Positions 10,887 through 19,558 of a stretch of DNA of 64,000 nt are shown here, in pieces. Source of the DNA: Vibrio neptunius. GTDB taxonomy: Bacteria; Pseudomonadota; Gammaproteobacteria; Enterobacterales; Vibrionaceae. The stretch lies in assembly GCF_000967495.1 (NCBI RefSeq), contig NZ_JXXU01000017.1, positions 1 through 64,000 of the forward strand, given 5' to 3'. Positions within the stretch are counted from its first letter, which is position 1; every line of letters starts with the position of its first letter. Under the pieces are notes generated by a model. It was not told the DNA's origin. It saw only the letters and a list, made by a program, of their open reading frames with translations, and ran no database searches. A program made the position numbers and the translations under genes.

Positions 10887-13800
10887 CTAATTCTGCTCGT
10901 TCCACCAAATGACTCGATCACTCCCTCGGTATAGACCAAATTGTGTCAGTCCTGAAGTGACATCATCCAGACTACCATCGCCATTTTCATCATATTTTAG
11001 CCAAGGAAATAACAAATCCACATTGAGAGAGGTTGTGATCGTTCCAGTGCTACCAGATCCGGGAGGAGTAAACTCTACCCAAGACTCTCCACCGCTGGCT
11101 ATCGCAGAAGTAAGCGAAGCATTAACCTCCGGCTGAGTAGGACTACCGTTAGTCACAACCGTATAGTTCCCCGATGTAAATACAAAGTTACCAATACCTC
11201 CAAAGCTGGTACATGAGTCATCGGTATTGGTGTCAAAGCGATCACTTTGATAATATTGCACTTCCAGTCGCTGCCTCAGCGTTGCAATCTCAGAACCATA
11301 AGTGTCGTTGATAACCAGCCTCCCCCAGCGTAGGGCCATAGTGCCATCTACATCATCAAAATTAATACCTTGGCAATTACCTGAGTCGTTAGACTTTAAG
11401 CAAACACCATCGGAATCAGTCACGTCACTCGCAGTTAATACCAATTGAAAGCTAGCAGTAAAAGGATTGATGGGGGTGGTTTCCTTGGAGTAATAAATCA
11501 TTTCATTTTCCAGCACCATAGTATTACCAGTCGTTGGTGTTCTGGTCACACTAGATGAGGTAGTAGTGTCGATAGTCATCGTTAAACTATTATCCGAGAG
11601 GTAGTTACGACTTCCCCAATTATTGCTGTAACGCCACCAGTCACCGATAACATAGTTACCAACCGTCGTGCCATCAACGGCTTTAGGATTTAGTGTCAGT
11701 TCAGGGCTAGTCGAATAACCAAAAGATTGGCCAATGTAGCTAAACTTCGGGGATTGAGAGCAAGCACCCTGCAGTACTGGCGTATTCAAAATATCAGTAG
11801 ACGTTGTTGGAAGTTCGAAATACGCAGGAATAAAACGCCCTATATTCCCAGTGGTGCCAGCGGTAATACTCTTAGCCGTACTTCCATAAAATGAGTTTGG
11901 TGGCGTCACAGTAAAACTAAACACCCCAACTTCAGAGACCGACTGCGTCACGCTATTGGTACCATTCAAAATAGGAGTATGGCTATAAGAGGTGGTACTG
12001 ATACTGCCTGCGGTGCCTGTTGAGGGCTGAACCAAACTATGACTGATGGCAATGTTGCTATGTTTGTAGTTAGGTGTCACTTGGTCATCCTGATTGTAAG
12101 CGGTCACCTTAAGATTAAAGCTTTCCCCTGCTTTGGCGAAAATACTACAACTGATATCGGCACTACTGCAGACTCCCGTGCCACCAGACGTGTTTTCAGC
12201 CGTTATGGTCAGGTATTTAGGGAAACTCACGAAATTCTCTGCACCTCTAAGCTCTAAGCCTAATTCATCTCCAGTTCCGACATATTTCGCATTTAACTGT
12301 AAATGACCTGCATCATCATAATTGAGATTGAATTTCGTTTGACCGTTACTATCAAACGCTAAATTATAATTCGTCGCCCCTAACTCACTGGTACCAAGAT
12401 CCGTATCACTCCCCGTCACATCAACAGATACTTTAGGGCTTCCGACCAAATCTGCTCCTGGGTCTAAATATTGATTCCAAAGGGCGACACTCTTTGTCAC
12501 TCCCCCAAAGCCGACATCACATTTAGTATTGCTGTCTCCCTGCTTGACAGCACTAAGCGTTACTTCAACGGATTCAGCAGCATACTTGTCTGACATATCG
12601 ATAACAAAACCACTATCAGAAAAGACTAAATCACAGTTCTGGTCACTCCAGCTACCACTACCAATTTGGCATAAATTAGTGGAGAAAGGACGAGCTGGAG
12701 GGTTTGATCCCATCACATCTAACTTGATGCTGCCTGAGGAATGTTTCCGTATATAAAAGGTCTCAGAACCACCAGTAATGGTTTGCGTTATTCCCCCTTC
12801 CCAGCCTCCTCCTCCAGAAACGACGGAAGGAGATAAGGTAATGCTGACAGGATCGGTGTATAACTCTGTACAATTATCATTCTTACATGCCTTAATTGTG
12901 ACTTCTGATTTGTTACATGTAATCCCTTGCCCAGTATGGGTAATACGAAAATGATCGATTTGATCTTCTATTGGTCGTGATTTAAGTGCACAGACTTGAA
13001 AATTATCAATCTCGTGGATGTTGGTCACACTACCTGTCGAGCCGGTAATAGAAAGCAAGAAATCATCTGGGACTGCTGCTTGGTTATATTGGCTATCCAA
13101 AACATTAATTGGGCCGACAATTGACTGCCAACTACCGTTACCAATCTTACGGGAAATTTCCACCTGCGATTCATTGGTGATCCGAGAATCCACCACAATC
13201 TTATAACGATGTACCGCCCCAGAATTATTGTTATCCACAGTTGGCGACAAACAGTTCCCATTCTGGTTTGTCTGGCCATTGTTACACGCGCCAGCTAGAT
13301 AACGATAGCCCGTTTCATCAACGCCAGAACCACGCAATGCTACCGACTGGCGTCTCCGCCCTGGGTCACTACCCTGCCCGCCTTCATTGGAGAAGTTACC
13401 ATATTCATCAATACCTACGCCGAGCCAACCACCAGCAAATCCGGGCTCATTAGGTTTAAATCCATAACCTAAAGGCCCACCAAATGCGCCTGCTCTTGGA
13501 GTAACCAGTGCGTCTGAAAGCACAACACCAATACCATCCGCCCCTGAACCATTGTAGGCAAAATGATCAAACTCTATTTCAACCAAGTTATCCTTAGCTG
13601 GGAATAGACGCTGATAAGTCGACGACGTCGCTTGATCTTGTACCGCTTGAGTAAAACGCAATCGACTGCTGATAATTCCAGGTTGAAAAGAACCACTACT
13701 AGTAGATGTCACCCACAGGTCGGAAAGTGAACCCGAATTGAAATCATCGCTAAAACACTCCAAAGAAACACTTGAGTTGTCACACATACCGATAAGATCA

Positions 13801-14366
13801 GCGTTTTTTACCACATCGGGATCAACCGTTACCGTACTATTACCCGTTGTTACTAGCGCGCCTCCAGCAGCAAGAGCACCTGATACTTGTGCATTACCAG
13901 CCACCTGAACGCTTCCCGCAACGTAAACAATGCCATTGATTTTGTTCTGACCGGCAAGCTGTAAGCTACCTGCAACATAAATAAACAAATCTTCCGGATC
14001 ACCATCAAGGTTTAACTCAGCATTTGTCAGTTGGAGAGAATCAAAATACAAACGAGTCGTTGAACCATTGGTGCTGAGTTCAGCCCTATTTTGGAATCGA
14101 CCAGAGTTGTAACTGTAATCGCCAGGTGTAAAGTTACTCGTTCTTAATGTAACGCCTTGCCAACAAAGATTACTCCCCCGAAAACGAAAACAGTCAAGAT
14201 TACCAAGTTTGTTATTAATGACGTCCGGTGGAGGAATTAACCCATTAACGGAATGATTTCCAGAGGGAGGATCAGTAAAGATGTCTGTGCATTGAGGTAC
14301 AGCATAAGCGTACATTGGTATCATTAGACCAATCACGAAAAAAACAGTGCTCCTCATCATGTTCAT
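10887..14366 (-). CDS. mshQ: MSHA biogenesis protein MshQ (large secreted/tip-type protein)
   Basis: 1159 aa, the last gene of the structural msh block. It starts with a signal peptide ending near AYA (residue 22). After it come a Cys-containing N-terminal region (to about 200), a lectin-like (LamG/ConA-like) beta-sandwich at about 205-460 with DNFQVCAL at its end, and a long C-terminal region rich in Cys, Ser and Thr resembling the DUF6701 domain that ends MshQ proteins. The start is supported by AGGAG 7-8 bases before the ATG, which overlaps the mshP stop by 4 bp. MshQ is required in the locus but its exact role is unclear; the lectin-like module suggests a surface or pilus-tip adhesin, by analogy with PilY1-like proteins. 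That last step is inference. Confidence 0.88.
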   Translation of the reverse strand: MNMMRSTVFFVIGLMIPMYAYAVPQCTDIFTDPPSGNHSVNGLIPPPDVINNKLGNLDCFRFRGSNLCWQGVTLRTSNFTPGDYSYNSGRFQNRAELSTNGSTTRLYFDSLQLTNAELNLDGDPEDLFIYVAGSLQLAGQNKINGIVYVAGSVQVAGNAQVSGALAAGGALVTTGNSTVTVDPDVVKNADLIGMCDNSSVSLECFSDDFNSGSLSDLWVTSTSSGSFQPGIISSRLRFTQAVQDQATSSTYQRLFPAKDNLVEIEFDHFAYNGSGADGIGVVLSDALVTPRAGAFGGPLGYGFKPNEPGFAGGWLGVGIDEYGNFSNEGGQGSDPGRRRQSVALRGSGVDETGYRYLAGACNNGQTNQNGNCLSPTVDNNNSGAVHRYKIVVDSRITNESQVEISRKIGNGSWQSIVGPINVLDSQYNQAAVPDDFLLSITGSTGSVTNIHEIDNFQVCALKSRPIEDQIDHFRITHTGQGITCNKSEVTIKACKNDNCTELYTDPVSITLSPSVVSGGGGWEGGITQTITGGSETFYIRKHSSGSIKLDVMGSNPPARPFSTNLCQIGSGSWSDQNCDLVFSDSGFVIDMSDKYAAESVEVTLSAVKQGDSNTKCDVGFGGVTKSVALWNQYLDPGADLVGSPKVSVDVTGSDTDLGTSELGATNYNLAFDSNGQTKFNLNYDDAGHLQLNAKYVGTGDELGLELRGAENFVSFPKYLTITAENTSGGTGVCSSADISCSIFAKAGESFNLKVTAYNQDDQVTPNYKHSNIAISHSLVQPSTGTAGSISTTSYSHTPILNGTNSVTQSVSEVGVFSFTVTPPNSFYGSTAKSITAGTTGNIGRFIPAYFELPTTSTDILNTPVLQGACSQSPKFSYIGQSFGYSTSPELTLNPKAVDGTTVGNYVIGDWWRYSNNWGSRNYLSDNSLTMTIDTTTSSSVTRTPTTGNTMVLENEMIYYSKETTPINPFTASFQLVLTASDVTDSDGVCLKSNDSGNCQGINFDDVDGTMALRWGRLVINDTYGSEIATLRQRLEVQYYQSDRFDTNTDDSCTSFGGIGNFVFTSGNYTVVTNGSPTQPEVNASLTSAIASGGESWVEFTPPGSGSTGTITTSLNVDLLFPWLKYDENGDGSLDDVTSGLTQFGLYRGSDRVIWWNEQN

Positions 14367-14785
14367 TGTCTGACTCCTACCTCAATGACTCTTTGCAGTT
14401 GCCACCCTCCCACTTGGCACAATCCTGTTGAAACCAATTGAAACACCTCAACATTATTATCCAGTCTGCCCAAAGAGGTACATGTCACCGAGGCCGAACA
14501 CTGAGATAAACCAGTCCCCGAAAAACGAATCGTTTGCGCGGCTCCCACCTGACAGCTGCCATCAGTATCAGTCTGATAGAAACGGCTGATTTCTATCTGT
14601 GCCGCAGAACGTGCCGCCATTTCTGCTCTTGTACCAATAACTGATGCAATCAGTTGATCACTACTACGCTCTTGGTTTCGATTGGCGATGGCTGCCATAA
14701 ACCCCACCACTACAACAATGATGAAGATAACCAGCAGCAATCCGCTCCCGTTTTGACTACGGCGTGTTGTAGATAAGCGCATCAT
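14363..14785 (-). CDS. mshP: MSHA biogenesis protein MshP (minor pilin-like)
   Basis: About 140 aa using the ATG at 14785 (MMRLSTTRRSQNG); the open frame begins 8 codons earlier. After the basic leader, NG precedes a hydrophobic helix SGLLLVIFIIVVVVGFMAAI. Glu at mature position 5, present in the other prepilins here, is absent, as in GspK/PilX-like minor pilins that sit at the pilus tip. Two Cys pairs follow (CQVG, CSASVTC). The gene overlaps the end of mshO and the start of mshQ, so the three are tightly coupled. Confidence 0.87.
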   Translation of the reverse strand: MMRLSTTRRSQNGSGLLLVIFIIVVVVGFMAAIANRNQERSSDQLIASVIGTRAEMAARSAAQIEISRFYQTDTDGSCQVGAAQTIRFSGTGLSQCSASVTCTSLGRLDNNVEVFQLVSTGLCQVGGWQLQRVIEVGVRQ

Positions 14786-15530
14786 GATCAAACCTAACCT
14801 GCTCTCCATTACCGACGAAGGTCAGCTCCATTTTAACTAGGCCATTACGTTGCAACTGGGGATCAGCAACAACAAAGTTGACCTGATTAAGATTTCCAGC
14901 AACCCTAACTCCAGTACCTAATAATGCAGGCGTTAAAGTCGCTCTATCTAGAGCATAGTTGGAATACCTCAATAGCTCAGTGCCAACCAAGCAAAATGCG
15001 ACGGGATCACGGTAGAAATACAAACGATCCGCAGGGCTCAATGTCGTAAAACCGGAGCTCACTGTCAGGTCAACATCCACCATAGACGTCATTGCGCCAC
15101 TAACAGCGAAATCGACAGTGGTACTAACTTGAGCGGTTTGGCCAGAACCATCCACATCTTCTCTCAGTTCAGCACTATCGGTTGGATACACCACTACACG
15201 CTCGCCCGCGGCAATACTTTTAACCACTGGAAGCACTCTGATTGACGAAGAGGCCGATAAAGCCGTAGGAAGATCCATATATATGGCACTGTTCGTAATT
15301 GGCAGAATTTCAATACAGTTATTCGCTACCACAACACTATTTGGAATCGCTTCGCGAATCTCTCGACGTAGCCTTTCAGTAGCAAAGCGCCCTTGCTGAA
15401 TTAAAGCTTCACGATTAGATGAATCTGAGTAAAGTACCAATGACTGACGCACCACTTCACCGACAAACAGCCCAACAATACCTAACAAAGTGATGGAAAT
15501 AACCATTTCAATCAGAGTAAAACCACGCAT
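14757..15530 (-). CDS. mshO: MSHA biogenesis protein MshO (minor pilin)
   Basis: 257 aa, starting at the ATG that shares a base with the mshD stop (TGATG); a TTG one codon earlier is also possible. The type IV prepilin signature is MRG|FTLIEMVISITLLGIVG, with a very short leader and Glu5. The length and following beta-rich region match PilW/GspJ-like minor pilins. It is expected to be cleaved and methylated by the prepilin peptidase, which is not in this window, and to join the MSHA priming complex with MshB, C, D and P. Confidence 0.9.
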   Translation of the reverse strand: MRGFTLIEMVISITLLGIVGLFVGEVVRQSLVLYSDSSNREALIQQGRFATERLRREIREAIPNSVVVANNCIEILPITNSAIYMDLPTALSASSSIRVLPVVKSIAAGERVVVYPTDSAELREDVDGSGQTAQVSTTVDFAVSGAMTSMVDVDLTVSSGFTTLSPADRLYFYRDPVAFCLVGTELLRYSNYALDRATLTPALLGTGVRVAGNLNQVNFVVADPQLQRNGLVKMELTFVGNGEQVRFDHDALIYNTP

Positions 15531-16096
15531 CAAAAATTCCCTTTTGTCGCTGAAAATGGATAAGTATTCCCCTGACGGTCAGTAATTGTGACGTTAATTC
15601 GCTTATAATGTGTCCTGGTGAGAGATTCTGCGCCTTGCATGGTGCCACCGATATCTTGCTCGTAGAAGACAAGAATGGCGACGTTATAGCCTTGATACTC
15701 GCCACTAATATCAACACCCAGCACATCTTGAACGGCACCGCTCAGGCCATCAAAGTCGTCAACATCATTGTATAAGGTTTTATTTACCTCTCCTGATTCT
15801 GGACCAAGGCTGCCAGTTTCAGTACAAAGAACTCGATCGGTAGTAACAACGAGAACACATTCGGGTAAACCACCATTTGGCCCAGAATTGTGATCAAAAT
15901 TACGGCCCAACACCTCATCCAACACCGCGCGGCCTAACTCCGCCGCTTTAACCGATGAAACCTGCTCAGCACTTTGTTTACCTTTAGGAAACAGCGCAAT
16001 CGATACACCACTGATCGCGATGCCAATAATCACGATAACGATCACCATTTCCAATAACGAAAAACCGTTATGTCTAGCAGCTTGTCGAGTTCGCAA
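15530..16096 (-). CDS. mshD: MSHA biogenesis protein MshD (minor pilin)
   Basis: 188 aa when started at the TTG at 16096. This start is chosen because a strong ribosome binding site (AGAAGGGGGG, 16101-16110) stands just upstream, whereas the earlier in-frame GTG at 16120 has none. The prepilin motif is RHNG|FSLLEMVIVIVIIGIAISG with Glu5. Two Cys residues (PECVL, VLCTE) could form a disulfide. The start lies inside the 3' end of mshC, overlapping by about 23 bp, and the stop overlaps the mshO ATG. It is a GspI/PilV-like minor pilin by length and position. Confidence 0.88.
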   Translation of the reverse strand: MRTRQAARHNGFSLLEMVIVIVIIGIAISGVSIALFPKGKQSAEQVSSVKAAELGRAVLDEVLGRNFDHNSGPNGGLPECVLVVTTDRVLCTETGSLGPESGEVNKTLYNDVDDFDGLSGAVQDVLGVDISGEYQGYNVAILVFYEQDIGGTMQGAESLTRTHYKRINVTITDRQGNTYPFSATKGNF

Positions 16097-16565
16097 AAAT
16101 CCCCCCTTCTGAATTAACACAAATAAATCGACGAGTACCAGACTGCCCTTGAATAGTAATGGTGCAAGAAGCTGCAGAGCACTGAGATGGACGTCCTAGA
16201 CTATCAAAATCAATAAAGTTACCTGAGCTGATTGTTAATGCCACACCGTCTTCGTTAGCGTCAACAAAACTACTGTCGCTGGTGTTGGTGGGAAACGTCG
16301 TTGTACACGCACCCGACACGATGGACGCCGCCATATCAATCGCTTGATTTCCATTGATAATCCAACGCCCGCATAAACTACTACGATTCATCGCTCTCAG
16401 CTGAGTTAAGCGCAGTGACGATAAAACGGCTTCTTCCATTAATTGTGCATCAAAACTGCTTTTACCCACGTAACGACTGGCAGCATAGACTGAAACCACG
16501 GCAAGCAGCACAATAACCATAATAAGCTCAATTAACGTAAAGCCTCGACAAGGCTTAGCATTCAT
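16074..16565 (-). CDS. mshC: MSHA pilin protein MshC (minor pilin)
   Basis: 163 aa. The prepilin signature CRG|FTLIELIMVIVLLAVVSVYA with Glu5 begins at residue 8. The length and C-terminal ICVNSEGGIFANSTSC resemble GspH/FimT-like minor pilins. It follows mshA after a 149-bp gap that contains a strong terminator hairpin (16679-16709), so expression relative to mshA is probably reduced by partial termination. The pilin Cys residues at 129/134 and the C-terminus may pair. Confidence 0.9.
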   Translation of the reverse strand: MNAKPCRGFTLIELIMVIVLLAVVSVYAASRYVGKSSFDAQLMEEAVLSSLRLTQLRAMNRSSLCGRWIINGNQAIDMAASIVSGACTTTFPTNTSDSSFVDANEDGVALTISSGNFIDFDSLGRPSQCSAASCTITIQGQSGTRRFICVNSEGGIFANSTSC

Positions 16566-16678
16566 AAATTACCTAAGTAGTTAATTTTTCTTGTTTGATT
16601 ATAAGTTAGAAAAACCATTAATGAGGGTGTTCTAGGTAGGTTTTGAGAGGAAATGAGAAATTAATCAGATGTCGAAGA

Positions 16679-16709
16679 AAAGAAAGGCCAGCGTTGCTGG
16701 CCTTTCTTT
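16679..16709 (-). terminator. Hairpin terminator after mshA
   Basis: A perfect 14-bp stem (AAAGAAAGGCCAGC paired with its complement) with a 3-nt loop, beginning about 6 bp after the mshA stop and ending in CTTTCTTT on the minus strand. It sits between the major pilin gene and mshC. Its position suggests that most transcripts end after mshA and only a share read on into mshC-Q, giving much major pilin and little minor pilin (inference). Confidence 0.85.
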
Positions 16710-16714
16710 AATAA

Positions 16715-17176
16715 TTAGTTACAACCACCTGTAGCTACGGTTGTCGAAGCCGCACTCGCAACAGCAGTCCCTGTGGCCTGCGTGTAAGTAACAGCACATG
16801 TTGCATCGGTAGAGCCACTGAAGCCATAGGTAATACTAGTATTTGCAACACTTGTCACAACGCTCCAATCACTATCAAGGCCGACAACTGCCGCTCCGAT
16901 ACCACCAGTTGTCGCCAGCGGGTAACCATAAATTGTCAAAACGCCTTCCACTGCGGTCCCAGCAGCAGCGCTCGCCGTTTCTTGGCCATCAATAACAGCT
17001 TTGCCATACACAATGCCAGCAGCACCATCAATGGCACCTTTAAGGCCTTGTAAAGATGCTTCTCGTGCATCTCCTTGTAGGTTAAGAAAACGAGGTGCTG
17101 CAGTGACTGCCAGAATACCGAGAATAACAATCACCACTACTAATTCGATTAGGGTGAAACCGCCTTGTTTTTTCAT
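16715..17176 (-). CDS. mshA: MSHA major pilin MshA
   Basis: 153 aa type IV major pilin. The leader MKKQGG is cut before [26 protein letters not shown], with Glu5 and the usual Pro near mature position 22. The C-terminal Cys127 and Cys152 delimit the D-region disulfide loop expected of type IVa pilins. The pilus mediates attachment to chitin, mannosides and surfaces in vibrios. The gene is 34 bp after mshB, and a strong terminator follows it, fitting its role as the abundant subunit. The Thr/Ser/Ala-rich C-terminus (about 124-153) could be an O-glycan acceptor for the PglL-type enzyme at 34869-36632, but no sequon can be proved by reading. Confidence 0.96.
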   Translation of the reverse strand: MKKQGGFTLIELVVVIVILGILAVTAAPRFLNLQGDAREASLQGLKGAIDGAAGIVYGKAVIDGQETASAAAGTAVEGVLTIYGYPLATTGGIGAAVVGLDSDWSVVTSVANTSITYGFSGSTDATCAVTYTQATGTAVASAASTTVATGGCN

Positions 17177-17210
17177 AGTCTCTATCTCTCTATGCTAAAG
17201 ATCCGCAGTT

Positions 17211-17786
17211 TTACTGCAATGTCACGGTCACACGACCAGTTTTAATCTCATAAACAAACTGATGACCCGAGCTACCTTCTTTCTGAATATAGGTACAAGT
17301 ATCGTTTGAATCATCAGCTTGTGCTGAATACTTTACATTAGAATTCGTATTCGAGTTTGTAACAGTGTCCACCTTAGGTGGGTTTTGCAGCAAGCTTTCC
17401 ATTAAATCTATACACATTTGATCCGTGAGGCTGGTTGGAAAACTGACATTGTCTGTGTTCAAACCGTAGGGGTAACCATCGCGAAAGCCAGTGTCAGCAT
17501 TGCTGCTATTTTTTGAGCGAGTCAGCCAGAAGTCGACACCGTCATAATCAACACGATTGTATGATTCAGAGCTTATTGTCAACGATGGACGAGCCTCCGC
17601 TTCCCATTGTGCGCGAGCTGAAAGCACTCCCGTAGCAAAGCCTCCAGCAACCCCCTCTACACTGGCTTTCTTTGCTTCGTCAGTCACATCTAAAAAGCGA
17701 GGTAAAGCGGCAACCGCCAGTAACCCGACAACGACAATGACAACGACAAGCTCAACTAACGAAAAACCAAACTGCCTATTATGCAT
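17211..17786 (-). CDS. mshB: MSHA pilin protein MshB
   Basis: 191 aa. The leader MHNRQFG is followed by FSLVELVVVIVVVGLLAVAALPRFLD, a prepilin processing site with Glu5. It is close to MshA in its N-terminal half but has a longer C-terminal domain with two Cys (MCIDL and DTCTY). It opens the structural block mshBACDOPQ and lies 77 bp downstream of mshF. A TATAAT-like element lies just upstream (17816-17821), consistent with a separate promoter for the structural operon, which is known from V. cholerae. Confidence 0.92.
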   Translation of the reverse strand: MHNRQFGFSLVELVVVIVVVGLLAVAALPRFLDVTDEAKKASVEGVAGGFATGVLSARAQWEAEARPSLTISSESYNRVDYDGVDFWLTRSKNSSNADTGFRDGYPYGLNTDNVSFPTSLTDQMCIDLMESLLQNPPKVDTVTNSNTNSNVKYSAQADDSNDTCTYIQKEGSSGHQFVYEIKTGRVTVTLQ

Positions 17787-17815
17787 AACTACAAACTCGC
17801 TATTTAGTACAACGT

Positions 17816-17858
17816 ATTATACGAGATATCTACGATATAACCATCACAAATATGTCAA
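17816..17858 (-). promoter_or_regulatory. Candidate promoter of the msh structural operon
   Basis: On the minus strand a perfect TATAAT lies at 17821-17816, about 30 bp upstream of the mshB start. A perfect TTGACA is also present (17858-17853) but is 31 bp away, so it cannot be the -35 for this -10; the true -35 would be weak, implying an activator or an extended contact. The gap mshF-mshB (77 bp) is the largest in the msh cluster before mshA. Confidence 0.35.
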
Positions 17859-17863
17859 TAAAA

Positions 17864-18325
17864 TCAAGTTGATGAAAAGCCGACACTCACAGTAAACGTA
17901 TTATCCACCAGTTGTATATGAATCGATTTACCCTGAGTATAAACATAGTCACATTGGTAATTATTTAATTCAGAGCGATTAACTACCTTGAGTGGCATTG
18001 AATCCAAAATGCTCAACTTCGGGTATAATAGTGAAAGCCAAGCCATACACTGCTTATTCTTTTCAGACATTTTGGGCAATACCCAACCTGTCTCAGAAAA
18101 TACCAAGCTTTGATTTTCCACAATCAAACTTTCTCGCTGCCCTTTCAACATCCATTGCTGTTTGTAAAAGCTCGCTCTTTCAATTATCCGCTTACTGGCC
18201 AGTAAAAAGGCAGCATCATCAACATCCTGCTCTAATTTTTCCAACACCAAAACAAAGCTGAGCAATAAAATAATAATAGTCGACAACCAGACGACTAACC
18301 TTGAGCGTTGTATACCACCCGCCAT
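17864..18325 (-). CDS. mshF: MSHA biogenesis protein MshF
   Basis: 153 aa, assigned mainly by position between mshG and mshB. It has one N-terminal transmembrane helix (about residues 10-30, LVVWLSTIIILLLSFVLVL) followed by a coiled-coil-like and then a soluble region with two Cys (CMAWLS, CDYVY). It lacks the Glu5 prepilin motif but its overall form resembles a pilin-like or assembly platform accessory protein. The function is not known in detail. It is the last gene of the secretory block, 1 bp after mshG. Confidence 0.85.
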   Translation of the reverse strand: MAGGIQRSRLVVWLSTIIILLLSFVLVLEKLEQDVDDAAFLLASKRIIERASFYKQQWMLKGQRESLIVENQSLVFSETGWVLPKMSEKNKQCMAWLSLLYPKLSILDSMPLKVVNRSELNNYQCDYVYTQGKSIHIQLVDNTFTVSVGFSST

Positions 18326-18326
18326 A

Positions 18327-19550
18327 TTAACCTTGAATAGCGTCTAGCATGCCCCACATTGGCAGGAATATGCCAAGTGCAAGAATTAATACCATACCCG
18401 CTACTATGACTAATAATATAGGCTCTATTCTTGCTGTCAGCGTTTTCAAGTCATAGTCCACTTCACGATCATAAAAATCCGCTGCTTCAAGCAAAAGCTC
18501 ATCAATTCGTCCGGTTTCTTCTCCAACGGATAGCATCTGCAGCACCAACGGCGTAAACACCTGACTATTACTCGCTGTGGTTGAGATAGTTCCCCCTGCT
18601 TCAATGGACGACTTCATCTCTAAAAGACGGTTTTCTAGATATTTATTTTCTAAAGCTTCTGCAGAGAGTGCCAGTGACTGGTTTAGAGGAACACCCGCTT
18701 TGAGCATCAGTGCAAAAGTACGAGAAAATCGCGATAGCTGAGCACGATTCACTAAATCACCAATGATTGGCATGCGTAAGCGAAATTTGTCCCACTTTTC
18801 CTCGCCAGTTGCCGTTCTTACCCATGCCTTAAAAGCAAATATCAGACTGACAATCCCCGCCAGCATAAAAGCCCAATAGTTGACAAAGAAGTCAGATGTC
18901 GCGATCAGAATTCGGGTGGGCAGGGGCAGATCAACGCCAAAGCGAGCAAACATACTGGCAAACTGTGGAATCACCTTAACATTGAGAACAAACAGCGCGA
19001 CGAGAATAAAACTGATCACAAACGTGGGATAACGCATCGCTGTTTTGATACGTTTACGCGTTTCCACCTCCTGCTCATAATAATTAGCCAGCTGCATAAG
19101 AGCCTGATCCAGTCGGCCTGTATTTTCGCCAACATTGATCATGGAAACAAACAGCGGACTAAACACTTTAGAATGCATTTGCATTGATGATGACAAGCTG
19201 CGTCCATTGGTCAGCTCTTGCGTCACTTCTTCTAGTGCCTGTTTCAACTGCTTATTAGCACTGTTTTGGGTTAACCCCTTCATTGAACGTAATAAAGGGA
19301 CACCCGCCTTTGTCAAGCTATAGAGTTGACGACAAAAAATAACCAGCACTTCCAGAGGAATCGACGGCTTAAATAGAGCTCCGAAATCCGCGCTAAACGA
19401 ACTCCCACCACTTCTACCCTGTATGATAGCGGTAGGAATAACGCCTTTGTTGAGCAAAGACTCTGCAGCTGCTTCTTCATTTGGGGCTTCTACCTGCCCA
19501 GTCGCAGTTGTACCGTCTATGTTGCGTCCCTGATAACTAAATACTGGCAT
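18327..19550 (-). CDS. mshG: MSHA inner membrane platform protein MshG (GspF/PilC family)
   Basis: 407 aa, the normal GspF/PilC length. Two homologous GspF domains are seen (about residues 70-195 and 275-395), each with FCRQLYSLTKAGVPLL- or FSRTFALMLKAGVPLN-like starts and SVGEETGRID/NVGENTGRLD motifs, with three transmembrane helices (about 170-190, 220-240 and 375-400). This is the inner membrane platform that couples the MshE ATPase to pilin polymerisation. Start MPVFSYQGRNIDG is the family N-terminus. It lies 8 bp after mshE. Confidence 0.95.
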   Translation of the reverse strand: MPVFSYQGRNIDGTTATGQVEAPNEEAAAESLLNKGVIPTAIIQGRSGGSSFSADFGALFKPSIPLEVLVIFCRQLYSLTKAGVPLLRSMKGLTQNSANKQLKQALEEVTQELTNGRSLSSSMQMHSKVFSPLFVSMINVGENTGRLDQALMQLANYYEQEVETRKRIKTAMRYPTFVISFILVALFVLNVKVIPQFASMFARFGVDLPLPTRILIATSDFFVNYWAFMLAGIVSLIFAFKAWVRTATGEEKWDKFRLRMPIIGDLVNRAQLSRFSRTFALMLKAGVPLNQSLALSAEALENKYLENRLLEMKSSIEAGGTISTTASNSQVFTPLVLQMLSVGEETGRIDELLLEAADFYDREVDYDLKTLTARIEPILLVIVAGMVLILALGIFLPMWGMLDAIQG

Positions 19551-19558
19551 GGCTCATC

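Noticed and set aside
16074..16120. A frameshift joining mshC and mshD
   Set aside because: The two overlap but each has its own prepilin motif and start; this is normal operon overlap.
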